Below are positions 34,588 to 42,221 of a stretch of 42,248 nt of DNA, one piece after another. A program made the translations under genes and the position numbers. Source of the DNA: Chloroflexota bacterium (GTDB lineage: Bacteria; Chloroflexota; Anaerolineae; Ardenticatenales; JAADHH01); the NCBI GenBank assembly GCA_013151955.1, contig JAADHH010000074.1:1-42248 (forward strand), read 5' to 3'. A model generated the notes under the pieces. The model saw only the letters and a list, made by a program, of their open reading frames with translations. It was not told the DNA's origin and did no database searches. Position 1 is the first letter of the stretch; the number at the start of each line of letters is the position of its first letter.

Positions 34588-34883
34588 CATCTGTTAAGGT
34601 GTTTTTTCGTGTTGATAGCTGTGACGCTGGAAAAAGCGGAAATCATACCTCCAATACAGGCCATGACTTCGATATAGGGTATGGTGTTAGTCGTCTTGCA
34701 TCTGAGCCCTCACGGGTAAATGTGCCTTCGTTGGCTATTGGGCCTCAATGGTACGTAAACTGAGAAAGTGCAAGGGGTTCATCCAAGAAAGACGCCTACC
34801 CGGCCACGCTTCAACCCTTCGGTCGGGTTTCTTCCCTGGAAAATGGCCCCAAAAGAAATATTTTCCTGTGAATGGCTACTACA
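34588..34883 (-). other. Leader region of the prkA operon
   Basis: It has no gene I can defend. The minus strand holds a 25-codon frame (34664 down to 34587, MACIGGMISAFSSVTAIN...), whose stop touches the attenuator stem. Its ribosome site is poor, so it may be a leader peptide or chance. The plus strand has AACCC-TTCGGTC-GGGTT-TCTT at about 34810-34834. No known riboswitch was recognised. Confidence 0.3.
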
Positions 34884-34949
34884 ATTATAGCGTAAGCGGC
34901 AAGTTTTGTCTGTAAAACTGTTGTAAACCTTCCGTAAAGCCCGCGTAAA
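34884..34949 (-). promoter_or_regulatory. Promoter with four 11-bp-phased TTTAC repeats (prkA operon)
   Basis: On the minus strand a perfect -10 TATAAT (34884-34889) has a weak -35 CAGACA at 17 bp. Upstream, touching the -35, are four direct repeats TTTACAGACA, TTTACAACAGT, TTTACGGAAGG, TTTACGCGGGC, with repeat starts exactly 11 bp apart. This is the layout of tandem OmpR/PhoB-type response-regulator dimers activating a promoter with a poor -35. Confidence 0.65.
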
Positions 34950-35171
34950 ACTGGGACCTGAAAAACAAAGACCACCCGCCACAATCCCGAACTTCGTTCA
35001 TCTGGTCGGATGGTAAAGTGCAGTCGTCTTGACTTAGCTCATCGGTCACGCAACTTTGCGCAGGTACTTCCTCCCCTACTGTACTGTGACTTCCCACGAA
35101 GGGAACTTAACGAAACTGTACATAGATTATAGCACGTCACCATGAATGTTGTCAAATCTCAACGACGACCG

Positions 35172-35370
35172 CCAGGGCTTTTCAAAATTCCTACGACTGC
35201 CCGAGACCTTGATCGGAAAACGGGGTCCCTGACGGGACAGTTGACAAAAGGACGAGGAACACAGATATACACAGGCTTCGCACACAGATTTTTTCTACAT
35301 GTTTTATCTCTGTTTTTCTGTGAGAATCTGTGTCCTACAAAAACAAACATAAGAACTTTGAAAAGCCCCG
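35172..35370 (-). mobile_element. R1 copy D: 199-bp MITE-like element with 9-bp target duplication
   Basis: The ends are CAGGGCTTTTCAAA and TTTGAAAAGCCCCG (13 of 14 inverted matches). They are flanked by direct repeat GACGACCGC (35163-35171 and 35371-35379). The interior matches R1 copies A and B in reverse (CTGTGAGAATCTGTGTCC, AGTTGACAAAAGGA). This copy shows that R1 is a transposable unit. Confidence 0.85.
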
Positions 35371-35399
35371 GACGACCGCTGCGCGGTGCCCGCCAAGGT

Positions 35400-35525
35400 T
35401 CGCGTTTTGGGTTGGTCAAGGGCCGGCCTGGACGCGACGGATTTCCCATTCCAGGGCGGTGGAACGTAGGGGCGGTCGCCCTGGCAGGTGCAAAAACCGC
35501 CTCTACCGGTGCCCCAACGCAAAAA
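35400..35525 (+). repeat. Interspersed repeat R2, copy 2
   Basis: GCGTTTTGGGTTGGTCAAGG ... GGTGCCCCAACGCAAAAATG, ~126 bp, a shorter version of copy 1 lacking the central CGCTACGGTCAGACGTAG part. The ORF-track N-terminal extension of rmlD is just translation of this repeat. Confidence 0.78.
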
Positions 35526-35555
35526 TGCGCCAGACACCTCCCCTCTCGGCAGGCT

Positions 35556-35584
35556 TTGACTTGTACGCAAAACTATGGTACCAT
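35556..35584 (+). promoter_or_regulatory. Promoter of the rmlD operon
   Basis: TTGACT, 17 bp, TACCAT. The start near 35591 leaves ~45 nt before the ATG at 35636. Confidence 0.6.
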
Positions 35585-35635
35585 CCTTCCGTTGGAAGGA
35601 CCAGGTTCGTCAATATCAGTAAGGACTTTTGCTCT

Positions 35636-36466
35636 ATGCGGATTGCTCTCACCGGCGCCCGCGGCCAGCTAGGCCGCAGCCTGCAACAGATTCTACGCCA
35701 CGAAAAGGTAACGCCCCTGAGCCTGCCGGAAGGGGATGTCACCGACCCGGCGATTTGTGACCGGCTGGCAGACCTCAAGCCGGAGGTCGTCCTCCATGCT
35801 GCCGCGATGACCAACGTGGATGGCTGCGAGTTGAACCCGGAGGCAGCCTATCGTGTGAACGCGCTCGGCACACGCAACGTCGCCCTGGGCGCGCGAAAGG
35901 CCGGCGCGGATTTGCTTTATGTGAGTACCGACTATGTGTTCGACGGCCAGACGGATACGCCTTATTGGGAATTCGACGTTCCCCGCCCCCTCAGTGTTTA
36001 TGGAAAGTCAAAGCTCGCCGGCGAGGACTTCGTCCGCCATCTGATGGACCGCTACTACATCGTACGTACAGCGTGGGTCTATGGCCCCGGAGGTAAGAAC
36101 TTCGTGGAAAAGGTTTTGAGCCTGGCCTCCGAACGCCCCTCTCTGTCCATGGTGGCCACGGAGTTTGGGTCGCCTACCTACACTGTACACCTGGCGGAGG
36201 CGCTTGCTCGCTTGATTCGCACACGATTATATGGGACATACCATTTGACCAACACGGGCCTCTGTTCTCGTTATGCGTTTGCCCAGGCAATTCTGAGGCT
36301 GTCCGGCCAGCCAGAATACCCGCTGCAGGCCAGCACATCCTACCCCCGGCCGGCCCCGGTGCCGGCCCGCGCAGAATTGCGCAATTTCTGTGCCGCCGAA
36401 ATAGGGATTACGCTCCCTCCGTGGGAAGAGGGCCTGGAAGCCTACTTCCAGACACGTGAAGGGTAA
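35636..36466 (+). CDS. rmlD: dTDP-4-dehydrorhamnose reductase RmlD
   Basis: 276 aa from the ATG at 35636 (MRIALTGARGQLG). NAD(P)-dependent short-chain reductase making dTDP-L-rhamnose, the last step of the rhamnose pathway. Rossmann motif GARGQLG, the catalytic YVSTDYVFDG, and Tyr/Lys of SVYGKSKLAGE, then RTAWVYGPGGKNFVEKVL and the C-terminal GTYHLTNTG are all present. Upstream sequence is repeat R2, so the ORF-track start at 35330 is wrong. rmlA, B and C are not in the window. A GT2 gene begins 7 nt later. Confidence 0.93.
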   Translation: MRIALTGARGQLGRSLQQILRHEKVTPLSLPEGDVTDPAICDRLADLKPEVVLHAAAMTNVDGCELNPEAAYRVNALGTRNVALGARKAGADLLYVSTDYVFDGQTDTPYWEFDVPRPLSVYGKSKLAGEDFVRHLMDRYYIVRTAWVYGPGGKNFVEKVLSLASERPSLSMVATEFGSPTYTVHLAEALARLIRTRLYGTYHLTNTGLCSRYAFAQAILRLSGQPEYPLQASTSYPRPAPVPARAELRNFCAAEIGITLPPWEEGLEAYFQTREG

Positions 36467-36473
36467 GGGATCC

Positions 36474-37433
36474 ATGTCACAATCGCATCCCCTCGTCTCC
36501 GTCGTGATCCCCAATTGGAACGGCGCACACCACCTGGTCACCTGTCTCGATGCCCTGGGCCGCCAAACGTACCCAAACTTCGAAGTTGTCCTGGTGGACA
36601 ATGGCTCAACAGATCGCTCGGTGGCATTGGTGCAAGAACGTTACCCCGCTGTACGCCTGCTGGTCCTCCCGGAGAATCAGGGCTTCGCCGGCGCCGTCAA
36701 TGCCGCCATACGCGACCTGGCACAGGGCGAAATCATCGCCTTGCTCAACAACGATACGGAGGTACACCCAGACTGGCTCGCCGCTTTGCAGGACGCGCTG
36801 ACCCGCTATCCCCAGGCCGGCATGGCCGCATCGAAGATCCTTCTCTTCGACCGGCGCGACACCTTCCATTCGGCCGGCGACACTTTCGGCGTAGACGGTA
36901 TGCCTGTGAATCGGGGAGTGTGGCAACGCGACGTTGGTCAATTCGACCGCGAAGAGTTGATTTTTGGTGGTTGTGGCGGGGCTGTTGCCTACCGGCGGGC
37001 CATGCTGGATGAAATCGGCCTCTTCGACCGTCGTTTGGGCAGCTATTGCGAAGACGTGGACTTGAACTGGCGTGCGCAGTTGGCCGGGTGGCAGTGCATC
37101 TACGTCCCCAAGGCAATCGTCTATCACAAAGTGAGTGCGACAGGCGGCGGGCCGCTCTCCAGCTATCACGTGGGGCGCAATGTCCTCTGGGTATTGGCTC
37201 GGGATTACCCCACGGCACTTTGGCGACGGCACTGGCCGGCTATCCTGCGCCGGCAAGGACAAGTGGCCGTCGAAGCACTGCGTGCTTGGCGAGGTGCTGC
37301 CGCGCGTGCCCGATTGCGGGGACAAATGGCCGGTTTGTGGGGAATGGTTTCTATCTGGCTCCACCAACGCCCTGCCATACAGCAAACACGCCGGGTCAGC
37401 GAAGAATACCTGCACGCGCTTTTGGAAAGTTGA
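36474..37433 (+). CDS. Family 2 glycosyltransferase, rhamnosyltransferase-like
   Basis: 319 aa from the ATG at 36474 (MSQSHPLVSVVIPNWNG). GT-A motifs: VSVVIPNWNGAHHL, VVLVDNGSTDRSV, ENQGFAGAVNAAI, ALLNNDTEVHPDWL, and CEDVDLNWRAQLAGW with the catalytic base. The order and spacing are those of WcaE/RfbF-like transferases that often use dTDP-rhamnose. Coupling to rmlD (7-nt gap) supports rhamnose transfer, as inference. The C-terminal ~70 residues are basic and partly hydrophobic (LWGMVSIWLHQRP). Confidence 0.9.
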   Translation: MSQSHPLVSVVIPNWNGAHHLVTCLDALGRQTYPNFEVVLVDNGSTDRSVALVQERYPAVRLLVLPENQGFAGAVNAAIRDLAQGEIIALLNNDTEVHPDWLAALQDALTRYPQAGMAASKILLFDRRDTFHSAGDTFGVDGMPVNRGVWQRDVGQFDREELIFGGCGGAVAYRRAMLDEIGLFDRRLGSYCEDVDLNWRAQLAGWQCIYVPKAIVYHKVSATGGGPLSSYHVGRNVLWVLARDYPTALWRRHWPAILRRQGQVAVEALRAWRGAAARARLRGQMAGLWGMVSIWLHQRPAIQQTRRVSEEYLHALLES

Positions 37434-37499
37434 CGGATTGGGCAAGACGGTGTATGATTGAGGCGATAATTCGTTCCGGATAGGCGCTTGCGGCGCGAA

Positions 37500-37685
37500 C
37501 ATCGACAAAAAGTTGTCCATGTTTCTGTAGGACACAGATTCTCACAGAAAAACAGAGATAAACCTTTCAGAAAAATCTGTGTGCGAAGCCTGTGTAAATC
37601 TGTGTCTCCGGCCCTTTTGTCAACTGCCCCGTCAGGGGCCACATTTTCTGAGCGAAATCTCGGACAATGCGTAGAATCTTATGAG
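37500..37685 (+). repeat. Interspersed repeat R1, copy B
   Basis: Nearly identical to copy A through TCGACAAAAAGTTGTCC ... TCTCGGACAATGCGTAG and on to TCTTATG. It fills most of the 332-bp gap between two GT genes. A 22-codon frame follows it (37707-37775, MSTGEQTGLNEY...), ending inside the next gene start; its status is unknown. Confidence 0.85.
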
Positions 37686-37765
37686 TCGCCTCTGGGAACG
37701 GGGACTATGAGCACTGGAGAGCAAACAGGGCTCAATGAATATTCGCGTGACCTTGTCAAAATAGA

Positions 37766-38539
37766 ATGTGCCTGATGTTACCCAACCAACCTTATCTTTC
37801 CATCGTAATTCCCGCTTATAATGAGGAGCGCCGCTTGCCCCTCACTCTGGAAAAAGTGATTGCCTTCTGCGAGACCCAGAAGTATGACTATGAAGTCTTG
37901 GTCGTGGACGACGGTAGTACCGATCACACCGTGGCCTCGGTGGAAGCCCTCGCCTCTAGCCTGCCCCAGGTTCAAATAATCCGCAACGATCACCGGGGAA
38001 AAGGATACGCCGTCCGCAACGGCATGTTGGCCGCTCATGGCCAGATCATCTTGTTCACAGATGCGGACCTCTCCACACCAATTGAAGAAACAGAACGCTT
38101 GCTTTCCTGGTTCAGCAAGGATTATGCTGTGGTCATAGGCTCGCGGGAAGGCGTTGGAGCGCAACGCTACGGAGAGCCGGGGTATCGCCACCTGATGGGG
38201 CGCGTGTTCAACCTGGTGGTCCGCCTGCTGGCGGTACGCGGCATCCAGGACACCCAATGCGGGTTCAAGGCGTTTCGGCACGACGCAGCCCACCGCATTT
38301 TCGAGCGTGTCCAACTCTACGGAGAGAAAGCAGGCGTCGTCACCGGCAGCATGGTTACCGGTTTCGACGTGGAGGTCCTCTTTCTGGCTCGCAAATTAGG
38401 GTATCCCATCAAAGAGGTCCCCGTGCAATGGTACTATGCGAATGAAAGCAAAGTAGACCCCCTACAAGATTCGCTGCGCAACTTTCGGGATGTCGTGCGT
38501 GTACGCTGGAACGACTTACGCGGGCGCTATCGCGAATAG
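37766..38539 (+). CDS. Family 2 glycosyltransferase, dolichyl/undecaprenyl-phosphate glucosyltransferase-like
   Basis: 257 aa; Met-1 at 37766, or Met-4 at 37775 (MLPNQPYLSIVIPAYNEE). It transfers sugar from a nucleotide donor to a polyprenyl phosphate on the cytoplasmic face. Motifs: SIVIPAYNEERRLPLTLEKV, VLVVDDGSTDHTV, NDHRGKGYAVRNGML, LFTDADLSTPIEE and DTQCGFKAFR, the DPG/DPM synthase pattern. It has no TM helix of its own. It precedes the YifB gene by 12 nt. Confidence 0.9.
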   Translation: MCLMLPNQPYLSIVIPAYNEERRLPLTLEKVIAFCETQKYDYEVLVVDDGSTDHTVASVEALASSLPQVQIIRNDHRGKGYAVRNGMLAAHGQIILFTDADLSTPIEETERLLSWFSKDYAVVIGSREGVGAQRYGEPGYRHLMGRVFNLVVRLLAVRGIQDTQCGFKAFRHDAAHRIFERVQLYGEKAGVVTGSMVTGFDVEVLFLARKLGYPIKEVPVQWYYANESKVDPLQDSLRNFRDVVRVRWNDLRGRYRE

Positions 38540-38551
38540 AAGGAGAAGCAC

Positions 38552-40075
38552 GTGCTCGCTACCGTAAACAGTTGTGCCGTAATTGGCCTGGACGGTGCTA
38601 TTGTCAAGGTGGAAGTGGACATCTCGCGGGGCATGCCTTCTTTGATCATTGTCGGACTCCCCGATGCCGCTGTAAATGAAAGCCGCGAACGCGTGCGCAC
38701 TGCCATCAAGAACAGCAACTTGCGCTGGCCCGGCGGCCGAATGACGATCAACCTGGCCCCGGCGGACCTGCGCAAAGAAGGCCCGGCGTACGACTTGCCC
38801 ATAGCCATCGGCGTGTTGGTCGCCTCCGAACAAGTGTGGCCCGACTCGCTGGATAGCGCCCTCGCCATCGGTGAACTCTCTTTGGATGGGAGCACACGGC
38901 ACACAACAGGCGTGCTGCCCGTTGCCGCAACGGCCAAAGAGCAGGGATTCAAGCGTATCTTCGTTCCGATGGAAGATGCCGCAGAAGCGGCATTGATTGA
39001 GGATTTGGAGGTCATACCGGTGCGGTCTCTTTCCCAATTGACCGGACACTTGCAGGGCCTCACCCCTATTGCCCCGTACACCGTGCAGTTCGATACCGAA
39101 AGCGACACGCGACCCGACTACCCCACGGACTTTTCCGAAATCAAGGGGCAAGAACATGTGAAACGCGCGTTGGAAGTGACCGCCAGCGGCGGCCACAACG
39201 TCTTGATGTCTGGGCCTCCGGGAGCCGGCAAGACCCTGCTCGCCCGGGCCCTGCCCTCCATTCTCCCCCGCATGACGATTGGCGAAGCGTTGGAAACTAC
39301 CAAGATCTATAGTGTGGCGGGCATGCTGCCCCCCGAGACGCCGCTCATACGGCACCGGCCGTTTCGCGCGCCCCACCACACCATTAGTCATGCCGGCCTC
39401 GTCGGCGGCGGACGGTGGCCGCGTCCGGGCGAGGTCAGTCTGGCCCATCGCGGGGTACTCTTCCTCGACGAACTTCCGGAGTTCGGGCAGCGCACGCTCG
39501 AAGTGTTGCGCCAACCTTTGGAAGACCACATTGTGACGATCTCCCGCGCCGCCGGCACACTGACTTTTCCCGCAAACCTGTTGTTGGTCGGAGCGATGAA
39601 CCCCTGCCCTTGCGGATTCTACGGGGATAGCGTGAGGGAATGTACGTGCTCCATGAGTACGGTCAGTCGCTATCAGAAACGGATTTCGGGGCCGCTACTG
39701 GACCGCATCGACATTCATCTGGAAGTGCCCCGTGTGGATTACGACAAGTTGAGCAGTGACCGCCTGGGCGAACCAAGCGCCGCAATTCGGGAGCGTGTGG
39801 AGCAAGCGCGTACCCGCCAGCGAGAACGTTATGCCCACTCAACCCTCGCCTGCAACGCAGACATGGGGCCGGCCGAAGTCCGGCAGTTCTGCACCCTCGA
39901 TACGGCCGGCCGCAGTTTGATGCGCAGCGCCATGACCCAAATGCAGCTCAGCGCTCGTGCCTATCATCGCATCCTCAAACTGGCCCGAACCATCGCCGAC
40001 CTGGCCAGCAGCGACCAGATCGAAACCGTTCACCTGGCCGAGGCTTTGCAATATCGCCCTCGAAACCACGGGTAG
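38552..40075 (+). CDS. yifB: YifB/ComM-family Mg-chelatase-like AAA ATPase
   Basis: 507 aa from the GTG at 38552, with AGGAG 7 bases upstream. The N-terminal ChlI/Lon-like domain (VNSCAVIGLDGAIVKVEVDISRGMPSLIIVGLPDAAVNESRERV) is followed by an AAA core with Walker A SGPPGAGKTLLARALP (~220), Walker B GVLFLDELPEF, a Cys cluster (NPCPCGFYGDSVRECTC), and the C-terminal Mg_chelatase_C. ComM is a branch-migration helicase helping natural transformation in some bacteria; the role here is inferred. It is convergent with the deacetylase gene, 19 bp apart. Confidence 0.95.
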   Translation: MLATVNSCAVIGLDGAIVKVEVDISRGMPSLIIVGLPDAAVNESRERVRTAIKNSNLRWPGGRMTINLAPADLRKEGPAYDLPIAIGVLVASEQVWPDSLDSALAIGELSLDGSTRHTTGVLPVAATAKEQGFKRIFVPMEDAAEAALIEDLEVIPVRSLSQLTGHLQGLTPIAPYTVQFDTESDTRPDYPTDFSEIKGQEHVKRALEVTASGGHNVLMSGPPGAGKTLLARALPSILPRMTIGEALETTKIYSVAGMLPPETPLIRHRPFRAPHHTISHAGLVGGGRWPRPGEVSLAHRGVLFLDELPEFGQRTLEVLRQPLEDHIVTISRAAGTLTFPANLLLVGAMNPCPCGFYGDSVRECTCSMSTVSRYQKRISGPLLDRIDIHLEVPRVDYDKLSSDRLGEPSAAIRERVEQARTRQRERYAHSTLACNADMGPAEVRQFCTLDTAGRSLMRSAMTQMQLSARAYHRILKLARTIADLASSDQIETVHLAEALQYRPRNHG

Positions 40076-40094
40076 AATCGCACCAGGCGTCAGG

Positions 40095-42065
40095 TTACGA
40101 TACACGCACCACAGGAAAGAAGAGTCTCCACGGAAAGGCAGGCACCGTTGTAGCCGTCGCTTCGGGCGTGGGTGAGGTCGTATGCGTCGGCGAAGGTGTC
40201 GCCGAAGGGGAGGGTGTCGGCGTGGGTGTGCTGTCCAGCGGAAGATCATAGACGATGGTCAACCGCGGGCGTTGGGACAGGTTCCAAAACTCCGATGAGG
40301 CAAAATCCATTTGGGTTGATGAAACCCCCGAAGGGTACAACAACAGCCCGTGATTGCTTTGTGGTGTGTTCACCCAGCGTTGGGCCAACCAGGTGACAGG
40401 AAAGTCATACCACCGTGAGTCGCCGGACAGAAAGGTTCGAAGAGCAAAGGAGGCCGGGTCACGATCTGTTGTGGTGTCACTGGCCCCCTGCTGACCCCAA
40501 AGGGAAGTCGTCGTGGCCGCATACCAGTCGGCAGCATCTTCCGACCAGGGTCGCTTCAGTCCGTACGCGCGCCCACAAGCATAGAGGCCATTGCTCTGCC
40601 AGGTGGCGTACAGGCTCAAGGTAGCGCTGACCACGTCTGCTTCGGCAGGGATAGCGTGCAGATCAAACTGAAGCAGGGGAAAGGATACATCCCCGGTACG
40701 CAAGGCCATCCCCGAATCCGTCCCATGAGTGATCGAAGATTCCCAGGCGCTTATGTAAGTGTCTGTTGTTCCTGCGTAGGCGTCGGCTCCTTCTTGCAGA
40801 GTCACCGTGATCCTTTGCGAGGGGGGGGCGGGAGTCCCTGTCGGCGTGGGGATCGTCGGCGGGGGCTCTGCCAGGGATTGTGGCGCTATGTCCGGCAAGC
40901 GGGTGACGGTAGCGAAGTCGTGGGCCAGGATGTAGCGATAGACATCTATGCTGGGAGCCACCCAAACCTCACCGGTGCCGCCTGCACCGTAGTGTGTGTA
41001 GAGATAGTCGCTGGAGATTTCCACCGGATCACAGGCCTCGGCCACACCATGCTCCAAGAGTGTGAGCCAGTAATGTGTGCCGGGGTGGGCCGTGGCCTTG
41101 TCGTGCATTTCGTCAAACAGGGGTTCCAGCGGCTGTACGGAGCGTCTGCCAATGAGGAAGTTGTCTTTGCCATGGATGAAACCGTCGACCTGTCGCCAGG
41201 CTTGTGCCCCCAAGCCCTCGACGAGGTATAAACCCAGCGCCTCGGAGTTCGCGGCGACAATGGGGTTGTAGTGGTCATCGTGAAACGGCGCTGTGAAAGC
41301 GTGGGCGGTATAGCCCGGCACAGCGGTCGAAATGGCCTCGCTGGCCATAGAGATGTCACGGAGCACAGCAGCGGTGTTTGGAAACTGTGACACATAGTAA
41401 TGGCTGTACGTGTGATTGTTGAGTGCCCATCCGTCTGCCAGCAATTGTTGCAACTCCGCCGGCCCCATGAAGCCGGGCTTGCCAATGTGGTTCCCAATGA
41501 TGGCGGCGCTTGCCGTGTAGCCGTAGCGGTCCAAAATGGGCTTTGCGTTGGTAAATGTGGAATCGGCGCCATCATCGAAAGTCAGGCTATAGGCCCAAGA
41601 CTTGTCATCTTTGAGGGGGGTTATTTCTGCCCGGCCCAGCGCAGAAGAGTCGGATATTGCGCCACGGACCCGTATGACCACATCGGAGGCCGCCGTAGAA
41701 AAGAGGAGTGCGCCGTGGCCGGCATCGTAAACCGAGGGGACATAGTCGCCATCGCCGTTGACCGTAGCACCAGTGGCCGGCCCCACCACGACCCGAAGGG
41801 TGAGCGGCGCTGCTCTCGCCCAATCTGGGATCGCGGTCCGGTCAATAGAGAAGTGCAAATAGAGGTCTGTGTTGCCTTCTGCCGGCATACGCGGGTAGAA
41901 AATACCAGTTAGCAAGAGCACAAAAAAAGTTGCGCAAACAAAGAGGCCGATTCTGGTGCCGGCAGAGCAATGGCCAGCTTCATGATTGGCAACAAAGGCC
42001 GTACTTGGGCAAGGTCCGCCAACGGAATGTTTCGCGGTGTGCGTGTTTCTGTTCCTTTCTTCCAT
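40095..42065 (-). CDS. Anchored polysaccharide deacetylase with DNRLRE module and FFPVV tail
   Basis: 656 aa. The N-terminal hydrophobic segment (IGLFVCATFFVLLLTGIFYP, ~39-58) is a signal or anchor. Residues ~150-400 are a NodB-type deacetylase: metal Asp in SLTFDDGADST and the H-x3-H of NNHTYSHYY. A PTPTGTPAPP linker leads to a DNRLRE module (~425-605: YAGTTDTYISAW, LKRPWSEDAADW, DFASSEFWNLSQRPRL), paralogous to that of the 22533-24332 gene. A TPTPSPSATPSP stretch follows. The last residues WRLFFPVVRVS resemble the short hydrophobic tails of chloroflexal surface proteins. It probably removes acetyl groups from wall or capsule glycans. Confidence 0.86.
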   Translation of the reverse strand: MEERNRNTHTAKHSVGGPCPSTAFVANHEAGHCSAGTRIGLFVCATFFVLLLTGIFYPRMPAEGNTDLYLHFSIDRTAIPDWARAAPLTLRVVVGPATGATVNGDGDYVPSVYDAGHGALLFSTAASDVVIRVRGAISDSSALGRAEITPLKDDKSWAYSLTFDDGADSTFTNAKPILDRYGYTASAAIIGNHIGKPGFMGPAELQQLLADGWALNNHTYSHYYVSQFPNTAAVLRDISMASEAISTAVPGYTAHAFTAPFHDDHYNPIVAANSEALGLYLVEGLGAQAWRQVDGFIHGKDNFLIGRRSVQPLEPLFDEMHDKATAHPGTHYWLTLLEHGVAEACDPVEISSDYLYTHYGAGGTGEVWVAPSIDVYRYILAHDFATVTRLPDIAPQSLAEPPPTIPTPTGTPAPPSQRITVTLQEGADAYAGTTDTYISAWESSITHGTDSGMALRTGDVSFPLLQFDLHAIPAEADVVSATLSLYATWQSNGLYACGRAYGLKRPWSEDAADWYAATTTSLWGQQGASDTTTDRDPASFALRTFLSGDSRWYDFPVTWLAQRWVNTPQSNHGLLLYPSGVSSTQMDFASSEFWNLSQRPRLTIVYDLPLDSTPTPTPSPSATPSPTHTTSPTPEATATTVPAFPWRLFFPVVRVS

Positions 42066-42076
42066 AGTCAGAGCGG

Positions 42077-42105
42077 AGTATAGGGCAGCAACGCAATATT
42101 GTCAA
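42077..42105 (-). promoter_or_regulatory. Near-consensus promoter, almost leaderless start
   Basis: Minus strand TTGACA, 17 bp, TATACT. The -10 ends only 11 bases before the ATG at 42065, so the message would carry ~4-6 nt before its start codon. No ribosome site is visible. Confidence 0.8.
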
Positions 42106-42131
42106 GTGCACGCTTCCCCCGGGTGTCCGTC

Positions 42132-42157
42132 GAAGTTTTGCGTTTTGGGTTGGTCAA
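42132..42157 (+). repeat. Interspersed repeat R2, 5' fragment (copy 3)
   Basis: TTTTGCGTTTTGGGTTGGTCAA, then interrupted by the R1 copy E end. The rest of R2 would be expected beyond the window if the insertion is simple. Confidence 0.7.
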
Positions 42158-42221
42158 CAGGGCTTTTCAAAATTCCTACGACTGTCCGAGACCTTGTCTA
42201 CATGTTTTATCTGTGTTTTTC
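42158..42221 (-). mobile_element. R1 copy E, inserted into R2 and itself interrupted
   Basis: Starts with the R1 terminal CAGGGCTTTTCAAAATTCC seen in copy D, has an internal deletion (GAGACCTTG joined to TCTACATGTTTTATC), and breaks off inside GTGTTTTT where the GTATCTTCTC element begins. Confidence 0.72.

Noticed and set aside
34779-34982. 67-aa minus-strand ORF upstream of prkA
   Set aside because: It spans the -10 and phased repeats of the likely promoter and has no ribosome site or domain.
35330-35635. 102-residue N-terminal extension of RmlD
   Set aside because: It translates repeat R2 and the promoter region. The Rossmann start MRIALTG at 35636 is the family start.
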